The notes under the pieces: model-generated
What the model was told of the DNA's origin: nothing
Database searches by the model: none
What the model saw: only the letters and a program-made list of their open reading frames with translations
Made by a program: the position numbers and the translations under genes
Shown: piece after piece, positions 9,818 to 22,130 of the stretch
How the letters are laid out: each line of letters starts with the position of its first letter
Position numbering within the stretch: position 1 is the stretch's first letter
NCBI GenBank assembly: GCA_032433765.1
Contig: JAVIAB010000160.1
Span: forward strand, 17,182,049 to 17,246,048
From: Megaustenia siamemsis
Lineage: Eukaryota > Mollusca > Gastropoda > Stylommatophora > Ariophantidae
Direction of reading: 5' to 3'
DNA length: 64,000 nucleotides

Positions 9818-9924
9818 ACTTTAGTAGTCAACGGGTGAATAACAGGAAGGAAGGAGAGTATGAACCACTGCTGTTGATAATGGGTTTCCTAATTGTTATT
9901 TATTTATTGTTATTTATTGTTATT

Positions 9925-10118
9925 GGGTGTCCGGTTAGCGCAATCGATAGGCGGTTGGCTTACCACGGCAACAGCCGGGGTTCGTAATCCTGGCGAGGAC
10001 ACCTGGGTTTTACTAATTCCCTAAAAATTAGTAGGAGCCGCGATAGCTCAGTGGTTAGTGAACTGGACTACTACGGACAAGGGGTAGGGTTCGATCCCAA
10101 CCGACGGCTCCGGGTTCA
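9925..10118 (+). mobile_element. SINE-1 dimeric head, body missing
   Basis: Both tRNA-like modules are present: module 1 from GGTGTCC to GGACACC, the linker with ACTAATT...AATTAGT, and module 2 from GGAGCCG to CGGCTCC. The sequence stops at GGGTTCA and runs straight into LINE-B reverse-transcriptase coding sequence. Only the promoter half of the SINE is kept. Confidence 0.88.
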
Positions 10119-11030
10119 CATGTGTGTATTCTATCACAAAAGCTTGTTCAATCTATACACTGATCAAATCTTTAAAACACATCACTAAGATGCCAGGCCT
10201 ACAAATTAATGGAAAGATAATCAATAACCTAAGATATGCTGACGATACTGTACTTCTAGCAGAAAATCATAAAGATCTACAACAATTACTTAATGTAATA
10301 AACATGACAAGCAGAAAATGTGGACTAGATATGAATATCAAAAGACCAAAACTATGATCATAAACAAAGAAAATTCTCAAGATCTAAAAATAAATGTAAA
10401 ATTTGAAGGAATACATCAGGAGACAGTTCAGAGCTACAACTCCCTGGGAGATACTATAACCAGTGATGGTAAATGTAAAACTGAAATAAACAAAAGAATA
10501 GGTATTGCAAAAAATAATTTTAATGTCTTTAAAAATATACTAACATCAAAACAAATAACACCAGGGCTAAAACCAAGAATAGCAAAATGTTACATCTTCT
10601 CAATATTCCTGTATGGTGCAGAAACATGGACATGAGACAAGAAAAAATAACAGAGAATTGAAGCCTTTGAAATGTGGATTTATAGAAGAATAGGTAGAAT
10701 TGGATGGAAAGAAAAGAAAACAAACGATGAAGTTTTAAAACAACTAAAAATGAAATAGAACTAATAAACACAATTAGAACAAGACAAATGACATTTTTGG
10801 GGCATGCTAAAAGACACAAGAGCCTAGTAAAAGTAATATTGGAAGAGAAAATACAAGGTAAAAGAGGCAGAGGCAGACCAAGACTAACATGGACGATTAA
10901 CATCAAAAGATGAACAAGTCAACCTATGACAATCTGCACCATCAAAGCAAGAGACAGAGTGGATTGGCGCTCCATGGTAGCCAACCGTCGATGCGGAGAT
11001 GGCACTCGGTGATGATGATGATTATGATGA
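10118..11030 (+). mobile_element. LINE-B reverse transcriptase, palm to C-terminus, decayed
   Basis: The reading starts in the motif B region (GCVxS...LFNLYTDQIFK), then NNLRYADDTVLLAENHKDL with an intact YADD catalytic box at 10235-10246. It continues through SYNSLGDTITSDGKC, KPRIAKCYIFSIFLYGAETW, RRIGRIGWKEKKTNDEV, KVILEEKIQGKRGRGRPRLT and RRCGDGTR, then runs into TGA repeats. Frameshifts (near 10340) and stops (10633 and 10750) inactivate it. Motif A, the endonuclease and ORF1 are missing. Its 5' boundary is fused directly to a SINE-1 head. Confidence 0.9.
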
Positions 11031-11035
11031 TGTGT

Positions 11036-11240
11036 GTTTGTATGAGTATGTATGTATGGGTATGTATGTATGGGTATGTATGTATGTATGTATGTATGTA
11101 TGTATGTGTATGTATGTGTATGTATGTATGTATGTATGAATATGTGTTTATGCGCACATGGATATATATATATATATATTATCTATGAATATGTGTTTAT
11201 GTGTATATATGTGTATATTTACACAGTTATATGTTGTTAT
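11036..11240. repeat. (TATG)n and (TA)n microsatellite
   Basis: TATG units with interruptions run to about 11140, then a short TA run at 11162-11180. They follow the TGA-rich tail of the LINE-B copy, so they may have grown from that tail. Confidence 0.9.
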
Positions 11241-11274
11241 CTATTTATAGACGCCTTTTATACCTCTGATTGAA

Positions 11275-11470
11275 TCATAGACCACGGAGAATCCGTTTCT
11301 ATACTTGGATGTTTTCTCCATTTCTCTATTCTTTAGGCCAATAATTGAGCGTTTTCATGAATTCCCTTTTATATTATTCCTGGTTTTCTCTTTCCCCGTA
11401 GGTTCCTTGACAGTGCCTCTTTCACAATACTAGTCTCAGTTTTTTTGCAGTGTGTGACCAATCCATCGAG
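11275..11470 (-). mobile_element. RTE-like LINE C-terminal relic
   Basis: The minus strand reads WIGHTLQKN, then ALSRNLRGKRKPG in another frame, then KNREMEKTSKYRN. W-I-G-H-T-L followed by an R-G-K-R-K block is the usual RTE C-terminal order, and GHTLQK is also present in the copy at 43.1 kb. It is heavily decayed. Confidence 0.5.
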
Positions 11471-11623
11471 CCACTGTTACCTGTCACGCTTGTCATAAGA
11501 GGCGACTAAGGAGTTTTGTATTGGTGTCTGTCCTATCGAGTAGCACGGAGTGACTCGAGGAGCACGGAGCCACTTCGTTTACGTAATTTACTGATGCATT
11601 TTGGAAAATGCTGTAACAAGCGG

Positions 11624-11624
<1 letters not shown>

Positions 11625-11685
<61 letters not shown>

Positions 11686-11690
11686 GTGGC
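11625..11690. repeat. (TG)n(AG)n microsatellite
   Basis: A TG run followed directly by an AG run. Confidence 0.95.
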
Positions 11691-11699
11691 GTATACCAG

Positions 11700-12478
11700 T
11701 TTTGGGGTCTGGGCTAACGCTGACATAATAAATAAAGAAATCACTATATTCAGTAGGCTAACATGAAGTCATATTTGCTAATGAGATCACTGCATTTTAA
11801 ATTACTTATTTATATGTAAACTCTATCCGTCTTGTTTGGGACAAAAATGTCTCGATGACTTTATCATTGAAAGTACTGTTAGGTTGGTTTGTAAGTTTCT
11901 GAAGGAATGATTTCTCAATGGACATTATTGCCAAACCAGATAAGTGTACTTGTGTCTGAGTTGAGCGACAATAAGATTTGATTCTCTTGAGAGTAGAAAA
12001 AGTTCTTTCTACAGATACTGATGCGCATAACGTAGTTATAAATAGGTTAGAAAGTTCCGGTAATCAGACATAGTTTCACTTTCACTTTGTAACGCTTCTG
12101 ATTGTCTAGAACTAAAAATAACTCATGAAACCGCATTTTGTATAGGTAGCTTCCTCCCGTATTATTTTTACTAGAATTTTTGAATGTCAAGGTAATTAAT
12201 TCTAAGTCGGAGAGAAGAGAACTTTACCGCTGCTTATTAACGGTTTCATGTACTATATAGAATAGTTTCGATTTCATTCACAAACGTTATAGTGGCCTTG
12301 CTTTAATAAATGCAAATCAAAGCAAATAATTAATTTTGGCCTACGAAATGTGTAATAGAATATTCGAAAATGTGTAATATAATTATGAAAAAAATATAAT
12401 AAATTATCATTTCCTTTTGTATTTCGTTAATATATTCAGGCTACCGGCGGTAGCTGCGGTAGCATAGAGAATACGCCA
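11700..12478. other. AT-rich spacer, nothing recognised
   Basis: No reading frame, tRNA-like box or repeat copy was recognised in this 0.8 kb. Confidence 0.5.
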
Positions 12479-12479
12479 C

Positions 12480-12489
12480 TGATATATAT

Positions 12490-12578
<89 letters not shown>
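12480..12578. repeat. (TA)n(TG)n microsatellite
   Basis: An alternating TA run (about 12492-12538) is followed by a TG run to 12577. Long alternating purine-pyrimidine tracts of this kind can adopt Z-DNA or cruciforms. Confidence 0.95.
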
Positions 12579-12580
<2 letters not shown>

Positions 12581-12582
12581 GC

Positions 12583-14092
12583 CTTTGGCGTCTTGATAGC
12601 CGGTTGGTAGCAAGATATGATAAGTCAGTAATTTGGTAAAAATTGTAGTGTCTTATGCTGGATGCTACTTTGCTGAACTTTCATGACTGAATCTGATGTA
12701 TTAGTGGTGTCTGGCCTCGTCTTTGTTCTCTGCGTCTTTTTTCTGCTTAATTTGATATCAACGTTGCTTCGAAAGTTGTTGTGCCATGTTTTATTTTTGT
12801 TCTTCGTGACCTACGATCTGCAACCTGATCCTGCCAGTTTCTTTCACTGACAGAGAATTCCCTCAACGAAGCCATACAAACATCCTTATATCTCCTTTCA
12901 CTGATAGAGAATTCCCTCAACGAAGCCATACAAACATCCTTATATCTCCTTTCACTGATAGAGAATTCCCTCAACGAAGCCATACAAACATCCTTATATC
13001 TCCTTTCACTGATAGAGAATTCCCTCAACGAAGCCATACAAACATCCTTATATCTCCTTTCACTGATAGAGAATTCCCTCAACGAAGCCATACAAACATC
13101 CTTATATCTCCTTTCACTGATAGAGAATTCCCTCAACGAAGCCATACAAACATCCTTATATCTCCTTTCACTGATAGAGAATTCCCTCAACGAAGCCATA
13201 CAAACATCCTTATATCTCCTTTCACTGATAGAGAATTCCCTCAACGAAGCCATACAAACATCCTTATATCTCCTTTCACTGATAGAGAATTCCCTCAACG
13301 AAGCCATACAAACATCCTTATATCTCCTTTCACTGATAGAGAATTCCCTCAACGAAGCCATACAAACATCCTTATATCTCCTTTCACTGATAGAGAATTC
13401 CCTCAACGAAGCCATACAAACATCCTTATATCTCCTTTCACTGATAGAGAATTCCCTCAACGAAGCCATACAAACATCCTTATATCTCCTTTCACTGATA
13501 GAGAATTCCCTCAACGAAGCCATACAAACATCCTTATATCTCCTTTCACTGATAGAGAATTCCCTCAACGAAGCCATACAAACATCCTTATATCTCCTTT
13601 CACTGATAGAGAATTCCCTCAACGAAGCCATACAAACATCCTTATATCTCCTTTCACTGTTAGAGAATTCCCTCAACGAAGCCATACAAACATCCTTATA
13701 TCTCCTTTCACTGTTAGAGAATTCCCTCAACGAAGCCATACAAACATCCTTATATCTCCTTTCACTGTTAGAGAATTCCCTCAACGAAGCCATACAAACA
13801 TCCTTATATCTCAGCACACGTCCGCCCTTTGGTCTCTTTCCGTCCTTAAGTTCGCAAAACAATAATTTTTTTTGGGAATGCGATTCTTTGCCATTCTTCT
13901 TACATGACCCAACCACCGTAGTCTTAAATGACTTCTAAGTGTTGCCATGATGGATGGGAGTTTGGCTCGCCGTAAGACATTAGAGTTGGTTACTTTATCA
14001 TTGCATTTGATGTTCATAATCTTTCGAAGGCGACGCACATGAAAGCGCTTTACCTTTTAACCTTTTCTCCTGCCCTGCATAGGTAGTCAAAG

Positions 14093-14095
<3 letters not shown>
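12583..14095 (-). mobile_element. LINE-D 3' end, expanded by an internal minisatellite
   Basis: The minus strand begins with MNIKCNDKVTNSNVLRRAKL, then RLRWLGHVRRMAKNRIPKK, then (after a frameshift in a T-run near 13866) CELKDGKRPKGGRVL and the RYKDVCMASLREFS motif. It continues WQDQVADRRSRRTKIKHGTT and a 3' UTR that matches 26.92-27.18 kb. The 26.9-kb copy has one RYKDV unit; this copy has 18. Confidence 0.88.
12841..13812 (-). repeat. 54-bp x 18 in-frame minisatellite from LINE-D coding sequence
   Basis: 972 bases divide exactly into 18 units of 54 bp. Each unit encodes RYKDVCMASLREFSISER or a one-residue variant: V in the first unit of plus-strand order, N in the last three. The units are otherwise identical, so the array is recent or homogenised. 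The frame stays open across all units, giving a 389-codon frame at 12747-13916 made mostly of repeat. The unit begins and ends inside a conserved LINE C-terminal motif. Translation is not implied. Confidence 0.95.

Positions 14096-14098
<3 letters not shown>

Positions 14099-14153
<55 letters not shown>
14099..14153. repeat. (TA)n microsatellite
   Basis: An almost pure TA run between the LINE-D copy and an RTE-like 3' fragment. Confidence 0.95.
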
Positions 14154-14157
<4 letters not shown>

Positions 14158-14162
14158 CTTTA

Positions 14163-14261
14163 AAAGAAAACTGCTAGAACAAAAAATTCATATAGGAGAA
14201 GGTGTATCTTGGTCTACGCCCTATGGGCCGGTTACGGCTCGAAAGGTCAATAGATAGATAG
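14163..14261 (+). mobile_element. RTE-like LINE 3' UTR fragment
   Basis: It matches 1890-1983, including GGTCTA.GC.CTATGG and CGAAAGGTCAATAGATAGAT. It is the 3' terminal ~100 bases only. Confidence 0.75.
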
Positions 14262-14475
14262 AATGAGAAGGGAACAGTTAGAATATATTGTAACAACTGG
14301 AAAAAATGAGGGACGAAAAGATAGAGGGAAACAAAGAGAAAAGATACTAGACAGCGTAATAGAATGGCTTGGCAGAAGGTCAACAACAGAAATGATAAAT
14401 AACTGTCAAGATCGATAGTTATGGAGATACATAATCACCTACGCCAGCAGACACGGTACTTGATGATGAAATGCA
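14262..14475 (+). mobile_element. LINE-A 3' end fragment
   Basis: The reading is MRREQLEYIVTTGK, then REKILDSVIEWLGRRSTTEM, and the end ITYASRHGT followed by TGA TGA TGA. A stop in place of the usual K/R (CQDR*L) marks decay. It is joined directly to the RTE-like tail on its left. Confidence 0.85.
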
Positions 14476-14589
14476 TCATAGTTAAACTGTTATTGGTATG
14501 AATAATAACAATACTTATAACCGAGTTCTTGGTCACCAATTGTTATGTTACTTCGTTGCAAGTGATGAAAGTAAATTAATTGTTCATAA

Positions 14590-14700
14590 CTGGTGACTGG
14601 TTGGTCACGAGGCAAGATGCGGGTCACGAGACAGAGAGAGTGTGAGTTCAAATCCCGTCTGCACGAGCTGAGATTTTTATTTGTGATTTCTTTTTAAACG
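14590..14700 (+). mobile_element. Possible tRNA-derived SINE head
   Basis: A B-box-like GAGTTCAAATCCC near 14645 follows a G-rich A-box-like stretch about 45 bases upstream, then T-rich sequence. There is no second copy in the window to define an element. Confidence 0.35.
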
Positions 14701-15350
14701 TCAATTACTCATCGATGAAAAAAAATACCACTGACGAGGGAGTATTCTGCCTGTGCGGCAAGGGACCCTTGTACACACGGCTGCCACGGAAAAATTGATT
14801 GCCACGCAACATTCAGTTCTTAGATTCTAGAGACATCGCCAGAGCTTAAATATGCTGAACTCTAAAAAAAAATATAGTTCATAGCTGCTGGATTTAACTT
14901 CCAAATATTCGTATATTTTACACTTTTATTCAGTTTTTATATTTGTTTTAACTGCTATGGACTAGAGATCTAGCTAGAAAGAAACCTCATATCTAATTTG
15001 AAATGTTTGGTCCATACAAAGAGCGCCATCTTTTCACAAACACTTCTTGACAAGAATACATGAGAACAATCAATACTCGTTTCTCTGACGTCGATTTGAG
15101 GTTACATCAACATATGCCGAAATTATCGATCAATCTCACGTATTTATGTTTAGCAAAACATCTGTTATGTTGAATATTATTTTCCAGTCCGATGGTGTCT
15201 GTATTGTCTGCATTCGACTATGTCCAGATGAAAATATCACATATATTTTGAAGTGTTAGGAAAGTACTTTAGTTCAAAGCGTTTAAGATCAAAGGATTAA
15301 TATATGGCTGCCAACTGTGACAACCATGACACGTAAAAATGTTAGTATTG
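14701..15350. other. Unique-looking spacer left of the 34-bp satellite
   Basis: No reading frame or repeat resemblance was seen in this 0.65 kb. Confidence 0.5.
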
Positions 15351-15354
15351 GTAT

Positions 15355-18300
15355 AATTAAACTGATGTAACTGTTCCCATTTTTATCTAATTGAACTGAT
15401 GTAACTATCCACACTTTTACCTAATTGAACTGATGTAAATATCCACACTTTTACCTCATTGAACTGATGTAAATATCCACACTTATACCTCATTGAACTG
15501 ATGTAAATATCCACACTTATACCTCATTGAACTGATGTAAATATCCACACTTTTATCTCATTGAACTGATATAACTATCCACATTTTTATCTCTTGGAAC
15601 TAATGTAACTATCCACACTTTTATCTCATTGAACTTATGTAACTATCCACACTTTTATCTCATTGAACTTATGTAACTATCCACACTTTTATTTCATTGA
15701 GCTGTTGTAACTATCCACACTTTTATCTCATTGAACTGATGTAACTATCCACACTTTGATCTCATTGAACTGATGTAACTATCCACACTTTTATCTCATT
15801 GAACTGATGCAATTATCCACATTTTTATCTCTTTGAACTAATGTAACTATCCACACTTTTATCTCATTGAACTAATGTAACTATCCACACTTTTATCTCA
15901 TTGAACTGATGTAACTATCCACACTTTTATCTCATTGAACTGATGTAACTATACACACTTTTATCTCATTGAACTGATGTAATTATCCACACTTTTATCT
16001 CATTGAACTGATGTAACTATCCACACTTTTATCTCATTGAACTGATGTAACTATCCACACTTTTATCTCATTGAAATGATGTAACTATCCCCACTTTTAT
16101 CTCATTGAACTGATGTAACTATCCACACTTTTATCTCATTGAACTGATATAACTATCCACACTTTTATCTCATTGAGCTGTTGTAACTATCCACACTTTT
16201 ACCTCCTTGAGCTGTTGTAACTATCCACACTTTTACCTCCTTGAGCTGTTGTAACTATCCACACTTTTACCTCCTTGAGCTGTTGTAACTATCCACACTT
16301 TTACCTCATTGAGCTGTTGTAACTATCCACACTTTTACCTCCTTGAGCTGTTGTAAATATCCACACTTTTATCTCATTGAGCTGCTGTAACTACCCACAC
16401 ATTTTTCTCATTGAGCTGCTGCAACTAGCCACACTTTTATCTCATTGAGCTGCTGTAACTATCCACACGTTTTTCTCATTGAGCTGTTGTAACTATCCAC
16501 ACTTTTACCTCCTTGAGCTGTTGTAACTATCCACACTTTATTCTCATTGAGCTGTTGTAACTATCCACACTTTTACCTCCTTGAGCTGTTGTAACTATCC
16601 ACACTTTTACCTCCTTGAGCTGTTGTAACTATCCACACTTTTTTCTCATTGAGCTGTTATAACTATCCACACTTTTACCTCCTTGAGCTGTTGTAACTAT
16701 CCACACTTTTATCTCATTGAGCTGCTGTAAATATCCACACTTTTATCTCATTGAGCTGCTGTAACTATCCACGATTTTTTCTCATTGAGCTGCTGTAACT
16801 ATCCACACTTTATTCTCATTGAGCTGCTGTAACTATCCACACTTTTATCTCATTGAGCTGCTGTAAATATCCACAATTTTATCTCATTGAGCTGCTGTAA
16901 CTATCCACACTTTTATCTCATTGAGCTGTTGTAACTATCCACACTTTTACCTCCTTGAGCTGTTGTGACTATCCACACTTTTACCTCCTTGAGCTGTTGT
17001 AACTATCCACACTTTTACTTCCTTGAGCTGTTTAACTATCCACACTTTTACCTCATTGAGCTGTTGTAACTATCCACACTTTTACCTCCTTGAGCTGTTG
17101 TAACTATCCACACTTTTACCTCCGTGAGCTGTTGTAACTATCCACACTTTTACCTCCTTGAGCTGTTGTAACTATCCACACTTTTACCTCCTTGAGCTGT
17201 TGTAACTATCCACACTTTTACCTCCTTGAGCTGTTGTAACTATCCACACTTTTACCTCCTTGAGCTGTTGTAACTATCCACACTTTTATCTCATTGAGCT
17301 GCTGTAACTACCCACACTTTTATCTCATTGAGCTGCTGTAACTATCCACACTTTTTTCTCATTGAGCTGTTGTAACTATCCACACTTTTACCTCCTTGAG
17401 CTGCTGTAACTATCCACATTTTATTCTCATTGAGCTGCTGTAACTATCCACACTCTTTTCTCATTGAGCTGCTGTAACTATCCACATTTTATTCTCATTG
17501 AGCTGCTGTAACTATCAACACATTTTTCTCATTGAGCTGCTGTAACTATATACTATTTTACCTCCTTGAGCATCTGTAACTATATACTATTTTACCTCAT
17601 TGAGCTGCTGTAACTATATTCTATTTTACCTTCTTGAGCTGTTGTAAATATATACTATTTTATCTCCTTGAGCTGTTGTAACTTTATACTATTTTTCCTC
17701 CTTGATCTGTTGTAACTATATACTATCTTACCTCCTTGAGCTGCTGTAACTATATACTATTTTACCTCCTTGAGCTGTTGTAACTATCCACACTTTTACC
17801 TCCTTGAACTGTTGTAACTATGCACACTTATACCTCATTGAACTGATGTAAATATCCACACTTTTATCTCATTGAACTGATATAACTATCCACATTTTTA
17901 TCTCTTAGAACTAATGTAACTATCCACACTTTTATCTCATTGAACTTATGTAACTATCCACACTTTTATCTCATTGAACTTATGTAACTATCCACACTTT
18001 TATTTCATTGAGCTGTTGTAACTATCCACACTTTTATCTCATTGAACTGATGTAACTATCCACACTTTGATCTAATTGAACTGATGTAACTATCCACACT
18101 TTTACCTTATTGAACTGATGCAATTATCCACATTTTTATCTCTTTGAACTAATGTAACTATCCACACTTTTATCTCATTGAACTAATGTAACTATCCACA
18201 CTTTTATCTCATTGAACTGATGTAACTATCCACACTTTTATCTCATTGAACTGATGTAACTATACACACTTTTATCTCATTGAACTGATGTAATTATCCA

Positions 18301-20752
18301 CACTTTTATCTCATTGAACTGATGTAACTATCCACACTTTTATCTCATTGAACTGATGTAACTATCCACACTTTTATCTCATTGAAATGATGTAACTATC
18401 CCCACTTTTATCTCATTGAACTGATGTAACTATCCACACTTTTATCTCATTGAACTGATATAACTATCCACACTTTTATCTCATTGAGCTGTTGTAACTA
18501 TCCACACTTTTACCTCCTTGAGCTGTTGTAACTATCCACACTTTTACCTCCTTGAGCTGTTGTAACTATCCACACTTTTACCTCCTTGAGCTGTTGTAAC
18601 TATCCACACTTTTACCTCATTGAGCTGTTGTAACTATCCACACTTTTACCTCCTTGAGCTGTTGTAAATATCCACACTTTTATCTCATTGAGCTGCTGTA
18701 ACTACCCACACATTTTTCTCATTGAGCTGCTGCAACTAGCCACACTTTTATCTCATTGAGCTGCTGTAACTATCCACACGTTTTTCTCATTCAGCTGTTG
18801 TAACTATCCACACTTTTACCTCCTTGAGCTGTTGTAACTATCCACACTTTATTCTCATTGAGCTGTTGTAACTATCCACACTTTTACCTCCTAGAGCTGT
18901 TGTAACTATCCACACTTTTACCTCCTTGAGCTGTTGTAACTATCCACACTTTTTTCTCATTGAGCTGTTATAACTATCCACACTTTTACCTCCTTGAGCT
19001 GTTGTAACTATCCACACTTTTATCTCATTGAGCTGCTGTAAATATCCACACTTTTATCTCATTGAGCTGCTGTAACTATCCACGATTTTTTCTCATTGAG
19101 CTGCTGTAACTATCCACACTTTATTCTCATTGAGCTGCTGTAACTATCCACACTTTTATCTCATTGAGCTGCTGTAAATATCCACAATTTTATCTCATTG
19201 AGCTGCTGTAACTATCCACACTTTTATCTCATTGAGCTGTTGTAACTATCCACACTTTTACCTCCTTGAGCTGTTGTGACTATCCACACTTTTACCTCCT
19301 TGAGCTGTTGTAACTATCCACACTTTTACTTCCTTGAGCTGTTTAACTATCCACACTTTTACCTCATTGAGCTGTTGTAACTATCCACACTTTTACCTCC
19401 TTGAGCTGTTGTAACTATCCACACTTTTACCTCCGTGAGCTGTTGTAACTATCCACACTTTTACCTCCTTGAGCTGTTGTAACTATCCACACTTTTACCT
19501 CCTTGAGCTGTTGTAACTATCCACACTTTTACCTCCTTGAGCTGTTGTAACTATCCACACTTTTACCTCTTTGAGCTGTTGTAACTATCCACACTTTTAC
19601 CTCCTTGAGCTGTTGTAACTATCCACACTTTTATCTCATTGAGCTGCTGTAACTACCCACACTTTTATCTCATTGAGCTGCTGTAACTATCCACACTTTT
19701 TTCTCATTGAGCTGTTGTAACTATCCACACTTTTACCTCCTTGAGCTGCTGTAACTATCCACATTTTATTCTCATTGAGCTGCTGTAACTATCCACACTC
19801 TTTTCTCATTGAGCTGCTGTAACTTTCCACATTTTATTCTCATTGAGCTGCTGTAACTATCCACACATTTTTCTCATTGAGCTGCTGTAACTATATACTA
19901 TTTTACCTCCTTGAGCTGCTGTAACTATATTCTATTTTACCTTCTTGAGCTGTTGTAAATATATACTATTTTACCTCCTTGAGCTGTTGTAACTTTATAC
20001 TATTTTTCCTCCTTGATCTGTTGTAACTATATACTATCTTACCTCCTTGAGCTGCTGTAACTATATACTATTTTACCTCCTTGAGCTGTTGTAACTATCC
20101 ACACTTTTACCTCCTTGAACTGTTGTAACTATGCACACTTTTACCTCCTTGAGCTGTTGTAACTATCCACACTTTTACCTCCTTGAGCTGCTGTAACTAT
20201 ATACTATTTTACCTCCTTGAGCTGCTGTAACTATATACTATTTTACCTCCTTGAGCTGTTGTAACTATCCACACTTTTACCTCATGGAACTGTTGTAACT
20301 ATCCACACTTTTACCTCATGGAACTGTTGTAACTATCCACACTTTTACCTCCTTGAGCTGCTGTAACTATCCACACATTTTTCTCATTGAGCTGTTGTAA
20401 CTATCCACACTTTATTCTCATTGAGCTGCTGTAACTATCAACACTTTATTCTCATTGAGCTGCTGTAACTATCCACACATTTTTATCATTGAGCTGCTGT
20501 AACTATATACTATTTTACCTCCTTGAGCTGTTGTAACTATATACTATTTTACCTCCTTGAGCTGCTGTAACTATATACTATTTTACCTCCTTGAGCTGCT
20601 GTAACTATATACTATTTAACTCATTGAGCTGCTGTAACTATATACTATTTAACTCCTTGAGCTGCTGTAACTATATACTATTTTACCTCCTTGAGCTGCT
20701 GTAACTATATACTATTTAACTGCTTGAGCTGCTGTAACTATATACTATATTA
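15355..20752. repeat. 34-bp satellite, about 159 units, 5.4 kb
   Basis: The unit contains TAACTATCCACACTTTTA, then (T/C)CTC(A/C)TTGA, then (G/A)CTG(C/T)TG. Unit subtypes occur in blocks: GAACTGATG on the left, GAGCTGTTG/GAGCTGCTG in the middle, and TATATACTATTTTA variants on the right. A stretch of about 2311 bp (near 15515-17826) is repeated almost exactly at 17827-20140. Marker variants (TTGAAATGA, CTCCGTGAG, TCCCCAC) keep the same 2311-bp offset. A one-unit (34-bp) insertion appears near 19.6 kb. No coding potential. Confidence 0.97.
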
Positions 20753-20753
20753 C

Positions 20754-21402
20754 AGAGATTCTTTCAGACGGGCTGTGGTGAATGCAACGTTCTGTGGAAG
20801 ATCTGGCTAGAGACAGAGATTCTTTTAGACGGGCTGTGGTGAATGCAACGTTCTGTGGAAGATCTGGCTAGAGACAGAGATTCTTTTAGACGGGCTGTGG
20901 TGAATGCAACGTTCTGTGGAAGATCTGGCTAGAGACAGATTCTTTTAGACGGGCTGTGGTGAATGCAACGTTCTGTGGAAGATCTGGCTAGAGACAGAGA
21001 TTCTTTTAAACGGGCTGTGGTGAATGCAACGTTCTGTGGGAGATCTGGCTAGAGACAGATTCTTTTAGACGGGCTGTGGTGAATGCAACGTTATGTGGGA
21101 GATCTGGCTAGAGACAGAGATTCTTTTAGACTGGCTGTGGTGAATGCAACGTTATGTGGGAGATCTGGCTAGAGACAGAGATTCTTTTAGACGGGCTGTG
21201 GTGAATGCAACGTTATGTGGGAGATCTGGCTAGAGACAGAGATTCTTTTAGACGGGATGTGTCGTGAATACAACGTTCTGTGGGAGATCTGGCTAGAGAC
21301 AGAGATTCTTTCAGACGGTCTGTGGTGAATGCAACGTTCTGTGGGAGATCTGGCTAGAGACAGAGATTCTTTCAGACGGGATGTGGTGAATGCAACGTTC
21401 AG
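20754..21402 (+). repeat. 60-bp x 11 tandem array made from LINE-E coding sequence
   Basis: Each unit carries GATCTGGCTAGAGACAGAGA, then TTCTTTTAGACGGGCTGTGG, then TGAATGCAACGTTCTGTGG. In frame this reads DLARDRDSFRRAVVNATFCG, the C-terminal tail of LINE-E (compare 4125-4180). Unit length varies (59-62 bp), so the frame is not kept along the array. The array abuts the 34-bp satellite at 20752 with no spacer. Confidence 0.9.
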
Positions 21403-21404
21403 CA

Positions 21405-22130
21405 TTGTTCATGCGTCCAGATGGATAATAAAGAACGATCTCAATATGTTAGTGTGACATTATTAAAACATTTCCTTCTCTTGAGATGCCTAGTTGTAAG
21501 AACGTGGCCTAGAAATTAACGTACATGCAACGAGAATTGTGTTTCCCGACCAGTTTAAATTATGAAGACTTTTAACATTTTATACGACGCGCCAGATTTC
21601 CAATAGAGGCGACCGTTTCTTCCTCAAAACAAAACCGACATGAGTCTTCTCATCCAACAAGATGAGGTTAGAATTACGGGCAAACCTGTATGTGCGTGTT
21701 CCACTCAAGTGCATATTTTGCTATATTGTAATGCTATTTCCTGACGTTATGTCTCATCTATTTTATATGTCCCATTTATTTCTACAGGCTAAACGAATAA
21801 ACTCAATATTGTTTATTCTATCGGACGATAAAGTTTTGAAGGCAAGTGCGCGTTTTAAACGATCTCGCAAAATAGAAGAGATTTTACAATTGATTTAAAG
21901 GGCAACGACCATTTCTTATCAGATATTTATTTTTAGTTTTATTTTTTTATCACTTCGGATTTTTGCGAGTGCGTGGTTTTGAGGGTAATAAAATGTGTAT
22001 GGACAAGACGGTTTGCATAGGAGACAGCGGGTATTCAGAGAAAGCAACGGAGGCCATGACTAGTCCAATATTTTATCAGAATAACACAATCATATTCCAG
22101 CTCCATGACTTCAATTTAAATATATGAGTT
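21405..22130. other. Spacer, nothing recognised
   Basis: AT-rich DNA. One 78-codon frame (21662-21898) has no family resemblance and no start context that supports it. Confidence 0.5.

Noticed and set aside
15355..20752. CRISPR-like array
   Set aside because: Units are contiguous 34-bp tandem repeats with no unique spacers, and the window is eukaryotic.
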